The notes: generated from the letters alone by a model not told the origin. A stretch of 64,000 nucleotides of DNA from Desulfosporosinus orientis DSM 765 (GCF_000235605.1 NC_016584.1:1600001-1664000), one strand, 5' to 3'. Positions 36,807 to 45,799 are shown, numbered from the stretch's first letter. Made by a program: numbers and translations.

Positions 36807-37880
36807 ATGCATGAACAAGATCAAATGACACCCAATGAACGCCTGCAGGCCTTCATGAAAGGGGAAAAAATGGACCGTCTTCTGGCCATCCCTGTTTTGG
36901 TTTCCATCTCCCACCGAGTATCGGGGATAACTCACCGGGAAAAACGTGATTCGGCGGAAAAACAGGCTCAATCCCAGATTGATTGTTATAAACGCTACGG
37001 CAATGACATGATGATCATCGAATACGGTCTGCATGGTATCGGTACGGCCTTAGGGACAGAAGTCAATGACCCAGAAGACAGCTTGCCGGCGGTTGTACAT
37101 CATGTACTGGAAGATTTGAATGACATTGATAAACTGGATTTCTCGAAAACAAAGAAAGAAAACGATCCTTGGCTGGCTAAAACCCTAAAAGCCTGCGAAA
37201 TCTGCCAGGAACGGATGGGCCATGAAGTTCCCACAGGAGTGCTGATTGCCGGTCCCTTTACTGCAGTATCAAGTATTTATCCTACGGAACTGCTTTTAAG
37301 GGCCACCCGAAAAAGACCGGAGGACATCCACCGTCTGATGCGTCTGTGCACAGATGCCCTGAAAGATATTTATAAGGAATATATTGAGCGTGGCGTGGTT
37401 ATTCTCATGTGTGACCCCATTGCCTCGGGCACTCTCCTGCGCAAAAGCCAATATGTGGATTTCGTCAAACCCTATGCCACAGAATTAATGGAGTATATTC
37501 ATAATCTCGGCGGGATGTGCTGCTATCATATTTGCGGCAATACCACAAATATTGTGGAGGAAATGGTGGATACAGGACCGGATATGCTCAGTATTGATAA
37601 CCTGGTGGATTTGGAATATGTGAAGGAAAAAGTGGGACAGCGCCTGCCCATCCTGGGCAATGTGCCCCCTGTGGATGTGCTTATGCTGGGCTCCAAAGAG
37701 GATGTTTTCCAAGCCGTTAAGACCTGTATCCGCAAAGGCAAGGACAGCCCCATGGGTTATATCGTCGCTTCCGGCTGTGATGTTACCCAAAATGTTCCCG
37801 TTGAAAATATTGACTATATGATGGCAGCGGTCCGCAAATATGGCCGCTATCCCTTGGATGAAGCTTTGTTAAATGAATAG
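36807..37880 (+). CDS. zinc methyltransferase, uroporphyrinogen-decarboxylase fold 2
   Basis: 357 aa, ATG behind TTAGGAGGAATTC. HxC of the zinc site is in CCYHICGNT (about residue 240) and the third ligand is probably in VASGCDVTQNVP near 322. LLIAGPFTAVSS-type and LGNVPPVDVL segments are typical of the O- and N-demethylating members of this family. It is directly followed by the corrinoid protein gene, the arrangement of a methyltransferase I with its cognate corrinoid protein (as in MtvB-MtvC O-demethylases). The methyl donor, for example an aryl methyl ether or a methylamine-like compound, is not known. Confidence 0.85.
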   Translation: MHEQDQMTPNERLQAFMKGEKMDRLLAIPVLVSISHRVSGITHREKRDSAEKQAQSQIDCYKRYGNDMMIIEYGLHGIGTALGTEVNDPEDSLPAVVHHVLEDLNDIDKLDFSKTKKENDPWLAKTLKACEICQERMGHEVPTGVLIAGPFTAVSSIYPTELLLRATRKRPEDIHRLMRLCTDALKDIYKEYIERGVVILMCDPIASGTLLRKSQYVDFVKPYATELMEYIHNLGGMCCYHICGNTTNIVEEMVDTGPDMLSIDNLVDLEYVKEKVGQRLPILGNVPPVDVLMLGSKEDVFQAVKTCIRKGKDSPMGYIVASGCDVTQNVPVENIDYMMAAVRKYGRYPLDEALLNE

Positions 37881-37931
37881 GCAGCTGACGGCTTGCGGGA
37901 TTATTTTTAGAAGGTGAGGATGTAAACTAAC

Positions 37932-38591
37932 ATGGCAAAGTCAAAAGAAGAATTATTAAAGGAATTATCCGATTGTGTCTTTGAAATGGAAGATGATAAT
38001 GCAGCAGGTATTGCTGAAGAGTATATTGATGCCGGCTACGAAGCTCTTGACGGGGTTCTGAAAGGACTTGTCGATGGCATGAACCGGGCGGGTCAGATGT
38101 ATGAAGAAGAAGAGTATTTTGTCACCGACCTTTTGGTCTGCTCCGATGCTATGTATAACGGCTTGGCTGTTTTAAGACCCCATCTGCCCCAGGAAAAGGA
38201 TTCAGGCGCTGTCAACTGCAAATGCGTTATCGGCGTTGTGGAAGGGGATACCCACGACATTGGCAAAAACCTGGTGCGAATTATGCTGGAGACGGCAGGG
38301 TTTGAAATGTATGATTTGGGCAGAGATGTACCCCTGAAAAGTTTCGTGGAAAAAGCCAAGGAAGTGGATGCCCAGCTGATTTGCCTCTCCACCCTGATGA
38401 CCACAACCATGCCCGGTATGAAAGAAGTGGTTGATATGCTGAAAGAAGAAGGTCTTAGAGATAAAGTGAAAGTGATGATTGGCGGCGGACCTATTTCCCA
38501 GGCTTATTGTGATCAGGTCAATGCCGATGGTTATGCGGTTAACGCTACTGCGGCAGTGACGGTAGCCAAAGAATTATTCGGCATGGCCTAA
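37932..38591 (+). CDS. corrinoid protein (MtbC/MtvC-like methyl carrier)
   Basis: 219 aa. It has an N-terminal four-helix cap (about residues 5-90) and a Rossmann-like B12 domain with the axial-ligand motif DxHxxG at 106-111 (GDTHDIGKNLV), then SxL-type LICLSTLMTTTMPGM and the GGGPIS loop. It carries the methyl group as methylcob(III)amide between the methyltransferases on either side. ATG behind AAGGTGAGGATG. The cofactor becomes inactive when oxidised, which explains the activator gene two positions downstream. Confidence 0.95.
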   Translation: MAKSKEELLKELSDCVFEMEDDNAAGIAEEYIDAGYEALDGVLKGLVDGMNRAGQMYEEEEYFVTDLLVCSDAMYNGLAVLRPHLPQEKDSGAVNCKCVIGVVEGDTHDIGKNLVRIMLETAGFEMYDLGRDVPLKSFVEKAKEVDAQLICLSTLMTTTMPGMKEVVDMLKEEGLRDKVKVMIGGGPISQAYCDQVNADGYAVNATAAVTVAKELFGMA

Positions 38592-38616
38592 GCACTGAGG
38601 TTGAAAGGAAGTAGCA

Positions 38617-39645
38617 ATGGATGCAAAAGAAAGGCTCTTAAAAGCTCTCAAAGGAGATAAAACGGATCGCCTGCCTTGTATTTGCCCGGGGGGCATGATG
38701 AATATGGTGGTTACGGAGCTGATGGAAAAAGCAGATATCTGCTGGCCCGAGGCCCATACCGATGCTGTTAAAATGGCGGATTTAGCTAAAGCGGTGTATG
38801 ATCACGGCTGTTTTGAAAACTATGGAGTTCCCTTTTGTATGACGATCGAGGCAGAGCAGATGGGTGCTGTTGTGGATTTAGGGTCTAGCATCTATGAGCC
38901 CCATGTCACAGGGTATGCCATGGATGATATTGCCCAATGGCAGGAATTACCCCCCTTTGACCCTTACAGCCAGCGGGCAGTGATCGTGCTGGATGCTATT
39001 AAACGTCTGAAAAAGCTGGATGACGGTGTGCCGATTATCGGCAATCTTTCCGGCCCTATCAGCGTAGCGGCATCTCTCCTTGAACCGGTTGATTTCTATA
39101 AGGCTTTACGGCGGCGCAAAACAGAGGCTCATGGCTTGATGGAATTTGTCACGGATGCCCTGATCCGCTTCGGCAAGGCTCAGATTGAAGCCGGCGCAGA
39201 TGTGATTGCCATCTCTGACCCCAGCGGTACGGGAGAAATTCTGGGTCCCCGTTCCTTTGACGAATTTGTGGTACCTTATGTCAATAAGCTCATCGCTGGT
39301 CTTCGTGAGACACATCCGGAGATCCCTGTCATCGTGCACATCTGCGGAAAAATGCATAAGGTTTATGATCAGCTCATTAAACTCCGCGCCGATGCTCACA
39401 GTTTTGATTCTATTGTTAGTATTAAAGAGGCAAAAACCATGCTGCCTGGGAAGGTTATTGTCGGCAATGTCAGCACTTATGCCCTGGAGTTTGCCGATGA
39501 AGACAGAATTCGGGTCATGACCCAAAAGGTGATGGCAGACGGCTCAGATATCATTGCCCCTGCCTGTGGTTTGGGCACGAAGTCCTCACTTAAGAATATT
39601 CAGGCCATGCTGCAAACCGTTCAGGAAACCGGTTATAAAGCCTAA
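38617..39645 (+). CDS. zinc methyltransferase, MtaA-like 3
   Basis: 342 aa, the full family length. The zinc ligands fit the MtaA pattern: HIC at about residues 241-243 (VIVHICGKMHK) and Cys near 316 (APACGLGTKSS), with spacing close to that recalled for methanogen MtaA. Starts with ATG behind GAAAGGAAGTAGC. MtaA-type enzymes usually perform the second transfer, from methyl-corrinoid to the acceptor; here tetrahydrofolate would be the likely acceptor. It follows the corrinoid protein gene by 25 bases. Confidence 0.88.
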   Translation: MDAKERLLKALKGDKTDRLPCICPGGMMNMVVTELMEKADICWPEAHTDAVKMADLAKAVYDHGCFENYGVPFCMTIEAEQMGAVVDLGSSIYEPHVTGYAMDDIAQWQELPPFDPYSQRAVIVLDAIKRLKKLDDGVPIIGNLSGPISVAASLLEPVDFYKALRRRKTEAHGLMEFVTDALIRFGKAQIEAGADVIAISDPSGTGEILGPRSFDEFVVPYVNKLIAGLRETHPEIPVIVHICGKMHKVYDQLIKLRADAHSFDSIVSIKEAKTMLPGKVIVGNVSTYALEFADEDRIRVMTQKVMADGSDIIAPACGLGTKSSLKNIQAMLQTVQETGYKA

Positions 39646-39680
39646 GTCCTTAAAGCTTTGCACTGGAACGAGGTTTGAGA

Positions 39681-41489
39681 ATGTATATAATTTCTTTACC
39701 AAGACAAAGGATCAAATTCCCCTATGATGCTGAGGCTAAAGAAAGCCTTTTAAATATCTTGGTTGCCCGGCAGGTTTTTATTGAAAGCCCCTGCGGAGGA
39801 CGAAAAAGCTGTGGCAAATGTAAAATCAAACATTTAGGGGGGGAGCTCTCCCCTCTGTCCGTTGACGAAGAACAATCCCTTACTCAAAAGGAAATTGAGG
39901 AGGGGATTCGCCTGGCCTGTCATGTCTGTCCGGCCGGGGATTTAGAGATTGACGTTATCGACCAGGAGGAAAATCACCCGGTTTTGACCGGGGGATATGT
40001 CCCAGAATATAAACGCCATCCGGCCATCTGGAAAAAGGTTATCGAAATCTCTAAGCCCACCCTGGCAGACCAAACCCCCTATGAAGAGCTGTTTAAAAAG
40101 GCCCTGGATCTGGAGCGGCTACCCTGGGAAGTGCTGCGCCGGATCACCATGGGCAATGGTACTTATACGGCGGTATATAATCAGGATCAGCTGATTGGCC
40201 TGGAAAAAGGGGACACCTTTGAGAGTTTGTACGGTGTGGCGGTGGATATCGGGACGACGACGGTGGTGGCTTCCCTGATCGATTTAAGAACAGGGGAAGA
40301 AGTGGACAGCGAAGCAGCCATCAATGCCCAGAAAAACTTTGGTCAGGATGTGCTCACCCGCATCACTTATGTCCTGGAGCATGAGGAGCAAGGCCGGGAA
40401 CAGCTGCAGTCAGCCATTGTTGGCTCCTTAAACGATATGATCCGGACCATGTGCGTGAGGCGGCAGATCGACCCCGCCCACATTTATGAAGTAGCCATTG
40501 CCGCTAACTGTACCATGATGCATATGGTTCTGGGAGTTGATCCCCTGCCTATCGGCAAATCACCTTATGCTCCGATTTTTGTGGCGGAAAAGGAAATCCC
40601 GGCCCGGGATATTGGGTTAACCGCTCTTTCAGCCTTTGCCAGGGTCTACTGTCTGCCGGCAGTTTCATCCTACATCGGAGCGGATATTGTAGCCGGCGCC
40701 TATGTAGCCAGGCTTCATGAGCGAAAGGACAAGGTTCTCTTTATCGATATCGGCACCAATGGTGAGATGGTTTTAGCAAACAGGGGAGAGCTGGTGTCTT
40801 GCTCCTGTGCCGCGGGACCTGCTCTCGAAGGGATGAATATCAGCTGCGGGATGCGGGCTGCCGATGGTGCCATTGAGGACATCCATTTTCACCCGGAAAC
40901 GGGCTTCGCTTTGGAGGTTATCGGCCAGAAACGCCCTCTGGGTTTATGCGGCAGCGGTATCCTGGCGGTTATCCGGGAATTATTAAAACATGATTTTATC
41001 AATGCCCGGGGAAATCTGGTTAAGCCTGAACAGCTGGAAGCCGGAGATCCCAGGCTGCCCTATATTGAACTGGACGGCAAGAAACGGATGATTCGCATTA
41101 GTGAGGAGCCCGGCAAGCTCTTGATAACCCAAGGGGACATCCGTCAGGTTCAATTGGCTAAAAGCGCTATTTTATCGGGGTTTGTAGCCTTGGTTAATGC
41201 TTCAGGTCTAAGCTTTGCCGATTTGGATGAGGTGATCGTTGCCGGTCAGTTCGGTGCTCACTTGCCCGTGGACAGTTTGGTGGGAACGGATATTCTGCCC
41301 AGTGCTGTTCAGGAAAAAGTCTCTTATATCGGCAATTCCTCCAAAACAGGGGCTTATCTGGCCCTGATGTCCCTGGAAGCCCGGCAGGAGATGTCGGCAC
41401 TGGCCAGGTCCCTGGATTATATGGAATTAAGCATGACCGACGGCTATGAGCGGATCTTTGTGGATTGTTCTCAGTTTAAAGTCAAATAG
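39681..41489 (+). CDS. reductive activator of corrinoid protein (RACo-type, 2Fe-2S plus ASKHA)
   Basis: 602 aa from ATG 39681. The N-terminal ferredoxin domain has C38, C44, C47 and C80 (CGGRKSCGKC then LACHVC), a plant-type [2Fe-2S] site, unlike methanogen RamA, which carries C-terminal [4Fe-4S] clusters. The large C-terminal part is the ASKHA ATPase-like fold of DUF4445: GVAVDIGTTTVVASLIDL, FIDIGTNGEM and the Gly-rich AGQFGAHL. It couples ATP hydrolysis to reduce inactive cob(II)amide to cob(I)amide in the corrinoid protein of the same operon. A terminator follows. Confidence 0.93.
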   Translation: MYIISLPRQRIKFPYDAEAKESLLNILVARQVFIESPCGGRKSCGKCKIKHLGGELSPLSVDEEQSLTQKEIEEGIRLACHVCPAGDLEIDVIDQEENHPVLTGGYVPEYKRHPAIWKKVIEISKPTLADQTPYEELFKKALDLERLPWEVLRRITMGNGTYTAVYNQDQLIGLEKGDTFESLYGVAVDIGTTTVVASLIDLRTGEEVDSEAAINAQKNFGQDVLTRITYVLEHEEQGREQLQSAIVGSLNDMIRTMCVRRQIDPAHIYEVAIAANCTMMHMVLGVDPLPIGKSPYAPIFVAEKEIPARDIGLTALSAFARVYCLPAVSSYIGADIVAGAYVARLHERKDKVLFIDIGTNGEMVLANRGELVSCSCAAGPALEGMNISCGMRAADGAIEDIHFHPETGFALEVIGQKRPLGLCGSGILAVIRELLKHDFINARGNLVKPEQLEAGDPRLPYIELDGKKRMIRISEEPGKLLITQGDIRQVQLAKSAILSGFVALVNASGLSFADLDEVIVAGQFGAHLPVDSLVGTDILPSAVQEKVSYIGNSSKTGAYLALMSLEARQEMSALARSLDYMELSMTDGYERIFVDCSQFKVK

Positions 41490-41503
41490 ACCAGGCTATA
41501 CTA

Positions 41504-41540
41504 AGCAGGATTTCAGCAATCACTGAAATCTTGCTTTTTT
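41504..41540 (+). terminator. terminator of the methyltransferase operon
   Basis: 13-bp stem (41504-41516 with 41523-41535, one G-U), loop CAATCA, then six Ts. Confidence 0.93.
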
Positions 41541-41574
41541 ATTGTCGGAGAAAAACTATAAGGCGGGATGCTAA

Positions 41575-42117
41575 GTGTCCATTTATGATTATTCCTTTCA
41601 GGCTATTGAGGGAAATGAGGTTGCCATGTCCGAGTATAAAGGAAAAGTACTGCTCCTCGTCAACACTGCCAGCAAATGCGGTTTTACTCCCCAGTACGAG
41701 GGCTTGGAGAAGCTGTATAAAAGCTATAAAGACCGGGGACTTGAGGTTATTGGCTTTCCCTGCAATCAGTTTGCCGAACAGGAGCCGGGGACCAACAGTG
41801 AGGTGCAGGAGTTCTGTAAAGTAAGATACGGAGTTACTTTTCCCCTGTCGGCAAAAGTGGATGTGAGAGGTGAAAATGCCGAGCCGATGTTTAAATTCCT
41901 GGCTGAAAATACGGAGTTTAAGGGTTTTGGCAAAGGTGTAAAAAACAAGGCCCTGGAACTCATGCTCAAACAGAAATACGGAAAAGGGTTCTCCGATTCG
42001 TCGATTAAATGGAATTTTACTAAGTTTCTTATCGATAGGAGGGGTAACATCGCCGGCCGTTTTGAACCCACGGTAACCCCGGAGAGCATGACAGCTGTTA
42101 TTGAGGAGTGCTTATAA
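41575..42117 (+). CDS. glutathione peroxidase-family thiol peroxidase (Cys type)
   Basis: 180 aa, GTG start behind AAGGCGGG. The peroxidatic residue is Cys35 in NTASKCGFTPQ, and the second signature is GFPCNQF. FLIDRRGN and the KWNFTKF motif with the catalytic Trp/Asn region are present. Cysteine enzymes of this group reduce peroxides with thioredoxin, protecting an anaerobe's metal enzymes. Despite selenoproteins nearby, the peroxidatic residue is encoded by TGC, not UGA. A terminator follows at once. Confidence 0.95.
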   Translation: MSIYDYSFQAIEGNEVAMSEYKGKVLLLVNTASKCGFTPQYEGLEKLYKSYKDRGLEVIGFPCNQFAEQEPGTNSEVQEFCKVRYGVTFPLSAKVDVRGENAEPMFKFLAENTEFKGFGKGVKNKALELMLKQKYGKGFSDSSIKWNFTKFLIDRRGNIAGRFEPTVTPESMTAVIEECL

Positions 42118-42155
42118 AGAACATTTAGGAATCCAAACAAAATCAAAAATAATAA

Positions 42156-42180
42156 AAAAGCAGCCAAGCGGCTGCTTTTA
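42156..42180 (+). terminator. terminator after the peroxidase gene
   Basis: Perfect AAAAGCAGCC/GGCTGCTTTT stem (42156-42165 with 42170-42179). The 250 bases that follow hold no gene; a TATAAT-like box at 42413-42418 probably serves the next gene. Confidence 0.85.
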
Positions 42181-42433
42181 GTATGGAACCCGGAAGTTTA
42201 TTGTTATAACTGAAGGATTTGGTAATTATTTGTAGAAAACTTTCCGTAGGAACCCTTTGTTATCAAATTAAGGGGAGATTTGGGGGGAAAGAATACTATG
42301 TTTTAGGAAATACATCGGGATATACCAAGAGAGGGCCATCTTAATTCTTAAATTCTTCCATGAGACATTATAAAAATATGATTCCCTTAGGGTAGTTTTT
42401 GCTGAGGTGTTGTATAATTAAGGGGGATGTATA

Positions 42434-43210
42434 ATGAGAAAGTTTATAGATTTAAGTATTTCTATTGAAAATAACGTGCCGTCAGATCCACAGGAAATGA
42501 TACCAAAAATCCAATATATGAACCATGATACGGGTGCGCAACAAATGGCTGCATTTTTTCCCGGTATTGATACAGCGAATGATTTACCTGGTGGAAAAGG
42601 TTGGGCTATTGAACTATTGACTTTATCATCGCATACAGGGACACATCTTGATGCACCTTGGCATTATCATCCAAAAATGAGTAAAGGGCAAAGAGCATTG
42701 ACGATTGATGAAATTCCTCTTGAATGGTGTATGGGTAATGGAGTTAAATTGGATTTTACTAAATTTCCCAACGGGTACCTTGTCACGGCCGATGATATGA
42801 AAGAAGCTTTTGAGAATATTGGCTATGAGTTAAAATCTGGCGACATTGTCCTTGTAAACACTGGAGCAGATAAATATTGGGGTAAACCGGAATATCTGAT
42901 AAAAGGATGTGGTATGGGTAAGGAAGCAACGCTTTGGCTTTGCGAACAAGGTGTTCGGGTTGTTGGAACGGATGCCTGGAGTTGGGATCGTCCATTGCCT
43001 TTGATTGCAAAAGATTTTGTACAAAGTAAAGATCCTTCAATTATTTGGGAAGGTCATTTTGCTGGGATTGAATGTGGGTATTGCCATATTGAAAAGCTTA
43101 CCAATCTTGAAAAATTGCCTTCGTATGGTTTTACGTTCTGTTGTTTCCCGATAAAAATAAAGGATGCAAGTGGTGGCTGGATAAGAGCCGTCGCAATAAT
43201 AGACGAGTAG
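42434..43210 (+). CDS. cyclase-family metal hydrolase (kynurenine formamidase-like)
   Basis: 258 aa, ATG behind AAGGGGG. It has the family metal motif HTGTHLDAPWHYH (HxGTHxDxPxH) near residue 73, plus SIxIEN at the N-terminus and GTDAWSWDRPL in the second half. These enzymes hydrolyse formamides, lactones or cyclic amides such as N-formylkynurenine or isatin. AT-rich codon use differs slightly from the methyltransferase operon. The next gene starts 57 bases later in the same direction. The substrate is not identifiable. Confidence 0.9.
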   Translation: MRKFIDLSISIENNVPSDPQEMIPKIQYMNHDTGAQQMAAFFPGIDTANDLPGGKGWAIELLTLSSHTGTHLDAPWHYHPKMSKGQRALTIDEIPLEWCMGNGVKLDFTKFPNGYLVTADDMKEAFENIGYELKSGDIVLVNTGADKYWGKPEYLIKGCGMGKEATLWLCEQGVRVVGTDAWSWDRPLPLIAKDFVQSKDPSIIWEGHFAGIECGYCHIEKLTNLEKLPSYGFTFCCFPIKIKDASGGWIRAVAIIDE

Positions 43211-43267
43211 ATCCTAATCACTTGGCATCTTCCAAACAGTTTTATCTAAATCAAGGAGGTGTGAAGG

Positions 43268-44059
43268 TTGATAGACCTGATTCAGAATTCAAACAATAAT
43301 AACACTAAATCTAATTGTTGAGGAGAGACTTCCAGTGCTGTTCAGCACACAGAATCCCTAACTGAAAACTGTCAAATCTGTGGAGGGCAATTGGATTACT
43401 TCAGTTCGGGAAGAGAATTTACCTGTTTTAATTGCGGCAAGACAGAGATTGGAAACATTTACTGCCTAAAGGGGCATTACATATGTGATGAATGTCACGG
43501 GAAAGATCTTTTCGATAGAGTAAAAGAATACGTTTTGGCCAGTGAATCACCAAACCCCTTCGAAATTGCCGAGCATCTAATGAACCAGGAAAATGTTCCC
43601 ATGCTCGGTTGTGAAAATGCCTGGATAGCAGCTGGAGCTCTGATGGCAGCGCTTAAGAATGAAGGCACTTCTAAGATTACGGAGGAACAGATTGTTGAAG
43701 CACTAAACCGGACAAAGAGACAAGCCATTGGAGGATATTGTGGATTAACAGGAGTATGCGGGATCGCACCTGCTATTGGAGCCTGTTTTAGTGTCATAAT
43801 TGGGGCAGCATGTTCAAAAGACCAAGAAACTGTTGTGGTAATGAGAGTGGTAGCCAGAATTGTTGATACGATTGCCAACGAAACAGGACCATGTTGTTGC
43901 AAGAGTTTTGTAAGAACTGCACTAAGTGAGGCTATTAGATCAGTTAAAAGATATCTTAATGTATCCTTACCTTTGCCTAATGAAGTAATTATTTGTTCTC
44001 ACAGTGCACGTCATCCCCATGGTTGTAGGGAATCTAAATGTCTCTATTTTAATAAATGA
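43268..44059 (+). CDS. DUF5714-like protein, candidate selenoprotein (in-frame UGA = Sec18)
   Basis: The obvious frame begins at TTG 43391, but the same frame extends upstream through a UGA (43319-43321) to TTG 43268, which has an ideal AAGGAGG eight bases before it. Between the UGA and CQICGGQ there is no other start codon. CQIC pairs with CFNC and CDEC as a zinc ribbon, so translation must begin before 43391. The UGA directly follows a Cys codon (NCUGE), a redox-like Cys-Sec pair. Total 263 aa. The rest has Cys-rich motifs (GGYCGLTGVCGIAPA, GPCCCKS, HPHGCRESKC) typical of DUF5714-type proteins, as I recall the family. Function unknown. Confidence 0.7.
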
Positions 44060-44102
44060 ACCTTGATTAATTTTTATTTAAGCTCTCGTGAGTAAATATT
44101 TA

Positions 44103-44127
44103 AGAAAGCGCCCATCGGGCGCTTTCT
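44103..44127. terminator. hairpin after the DUF5714-like gene
   Basis: Perfect 11-bp stem AGAAAGCGCCC/GGGCGCTTTCT with an ATC loop. It lacks a strong T tract on the plus strand. Confidence 0.65.
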
Positions 44128-44167
44128 GGGTCATGTATGGTACCTTATTCCAAATAGAATTCACTTC

Positions 44168-44395
44168 CATGTCCACTAAATCTTTTTCCGAACAGGTATC
44201 CATATTTCGCTTTTAAAAGTGGGATAAGAGAACTCAAAATTCTCCATCCACAATATTTCCGGGCCCTCCGCTTCGTCCAGTGCGTCATTAAGATTCTTGA
44301 TTGAATTCATTTGGCTGACCTCCCTTGCCAATAGAATAGCAGAAAAACAATTTATCTATCCGATAATTTCTGCCCAGTTTTGCAGGATGATAATT
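44168..44395 (-). pseudogene. internally deleted copy of the AraC/GyrI regulator gene
   Basis: Both ends of the minus-strand gene at 50977-51852 are present here, including the ribosome binding site region and about 80 bases upstream, but the middle is gone. 44168-44272 matches the 3' end and 44273-44395 the 5' end and promoter. Reading frame is kept: ATG at 44310 to TAG at 44176 gives 44 residues, [20 protein letters not shown] onward, joining the first 12 residues to the last ~31. About 741 bases are missing. It is most likely a dead paralogue, although a small product could still be made. Confidence 0.85.
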
Positions 44396-44641
44396 AATTT
44401 CCCTCTGCACAAAATTAAATATCAAATTTTGAATATTTTGTTTAGAATCTTAAGGCAAATAAGGTTATAATAATATAGTTAATATTAAAAGTTACACAAA
44501 AGGAGTTGTTGAGGTGAAAATTAATGAACATTAAATACGAAATAACTAATGTAAAAAATAGTTTGGGCGATTAAAAAAACATCATGCAGAGGCTCTTAAT
44601 TAATTGCATGTTGTTTAATAGGGTTCGAAAGAGGGGTACTT
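44396..44641 (+). other. AT-rich intergenic region before the membrane regulator
   Basis: No convincing gene. A 16-codon frame (ATG 44524, MNIKYEITNVKNSLGD) lies near AAAGGAG but is too short to judge. Ribosome site AGAGGGG sets the GTG start of the next gene. Confidence 0.4.
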
Positions 44642-45799
44642 GTGCGCTTATTCAAACATCAGATTCTAATCTTGCTGTTGTGTGCGTTTGTTATACTAGC
44701 AGGCAGCAGCTGCGTGATTCTTGGCTTGAATATCGAAGGCCGTCACGTAGCTGCTGCTAACACCAAGATACAAACCGATCTGACTACTTGCGGGGAAATT
44801 ATTGATTTAAAATATCCGGGACCATGGTCAGTGCGCGACGGGGAGTTATATAAAGGAGCTGTCCGGATCAGCCTCAATAATGAAATAACAGATTATTTGT
44901 CCCGCCTTACGGGGGACAGTGTGACTATATTCTTGGGAGAGAGCCGGGCGGCCACCACTGAACGCGGTTTAGATGGAGTACGCTTGATTAGTACCAAGGT
45001 TTCTGCTCATGTCGCCCAGACTGTACTGCAAAACGGGCAGACCTATCTCGGAGAAGAGGATCAAGGGGGTCAGTTGAACCAGGCCGGATATGTTCCTTTA
45101 CGCGCAGAAAGCGGCGAGGTCATTGGCATGTTTAATATAGGGATTGCTCAGGGGGATGGGCAGATTGTTTGGACAGGATCTTGGACTACACTGATTAAAG
45201 TTGGCTTAGCCCTAATCATTGCATTCGCTTTTTTCACTTGGATTTACTTGCAAAAGCTCCGCAGAGGGCTTTTAGATAGTATCTTGCCAGGCCCTCAGCA
45301 GTCAGCAGCCGGATCTTTATCTGAGAGTAGCAATGATTCTTCTGTCGAGGAAATCGGGGAGTTAAAGAAGGCATTTGACAGCATGGCGGAACAAATCCAG
45401 GGGTTAACGGAAGAAATTAACCGGGCAAACTCCAGCCAGAGGGAGAAAGATCAGGCTGATAATAAATCGCTTTCCATTTTACAGTTAATGAAGGACAGCG
45501 CGGCCATTGACCATACGGCCGCGAAGGGATCAGAGCCGGAAGTCAGTTTAGATAGCCCTTGGTATAGTGAGGGGGAAGGGCTGCCAAAGGGTTTATCTAA
45601 AATTACCCTTAATCATATTGTTCAATTTCTGGAAGCAACCCGTCGTCCCCTTTCCGCAGAGGAAGTGGCGGAAGGTGTTAAGCTGACCAGAGTTACAGTA
45701 CGCCACTATCTGGAATTTTTAGAACAGCGCGGGGTACTGAAATCAGAACTGAAATACGGTACCGGTGGCCGGCCTGTTAAATTATTTATCTTGTTATAG
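44642..45799 (+). CDS. membrane-bound one-component regulator: Cache-like sensor plus CitB/DcuR-type winged helix
   Basis: 385 aa, GTG start. Helix 1 (about 7-28), an external Cache-like domain (29-175) with SLNNEITDYLSRLTGDSVTIFLG and YVPLRAESGEVIGMFNIGI, helix 2 (182-202), a HAMP-like/coiled segment (ELKKAFDSMAEQIQGLTEEI), a linker, and a C-terminal winged helix (SAEEVAEGVKLTRVTVRHYLEFLEQRG...KYGTGGRPVKLF) that matches the DNA-binding end of CitB/DcuR response regulators. There is no kinase, receiver or phosphorylation site. It would sense an outside ligand and bind DNA from the membrane. Targets are unknown; the hydrogenase operon lies 300 bases downstream past a terminator. Confidence 0.85.
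   Translation: MRLFKHQILILLLCAFVILAGSSCVILGLNIEGRHVAAANTKIQTDLTTCGEIIDLKYPGPWSVRDGELYKGAVRISLNNEITDYLSRLTGDSVTIFLGESRAATTERGLDGVRLISTKVSAHVAQTVLQNGQTYLGEEDQGGQLNQAGYVPLRAESGEVIGMFNIGIAQGDGQIVWTGSWTTLIKVGLALIIAFAFFTWIYLQKLRRGLLDSILPGPQQSAAGSLSESSNDSSVEEIGELKKAFDSMAEQIQGLTEEINRANSSQREKDQADNKSLSILQLMKDSAAIDHTAAKGSEPEVSLDSPWYSEGEGLPKGLSKITLNHIVQFLEATRRPLSAEEVAEGVKLTRVTVRHYLEFLEQRGVLKSELKYGTGGRPVKLFILL

Noticed and set aside
41575-42117. Selenocysteine glutathione peroxidase
   Set aside because: The peroxidatic codon is TGC (Cys35), with no in-frame UGA.
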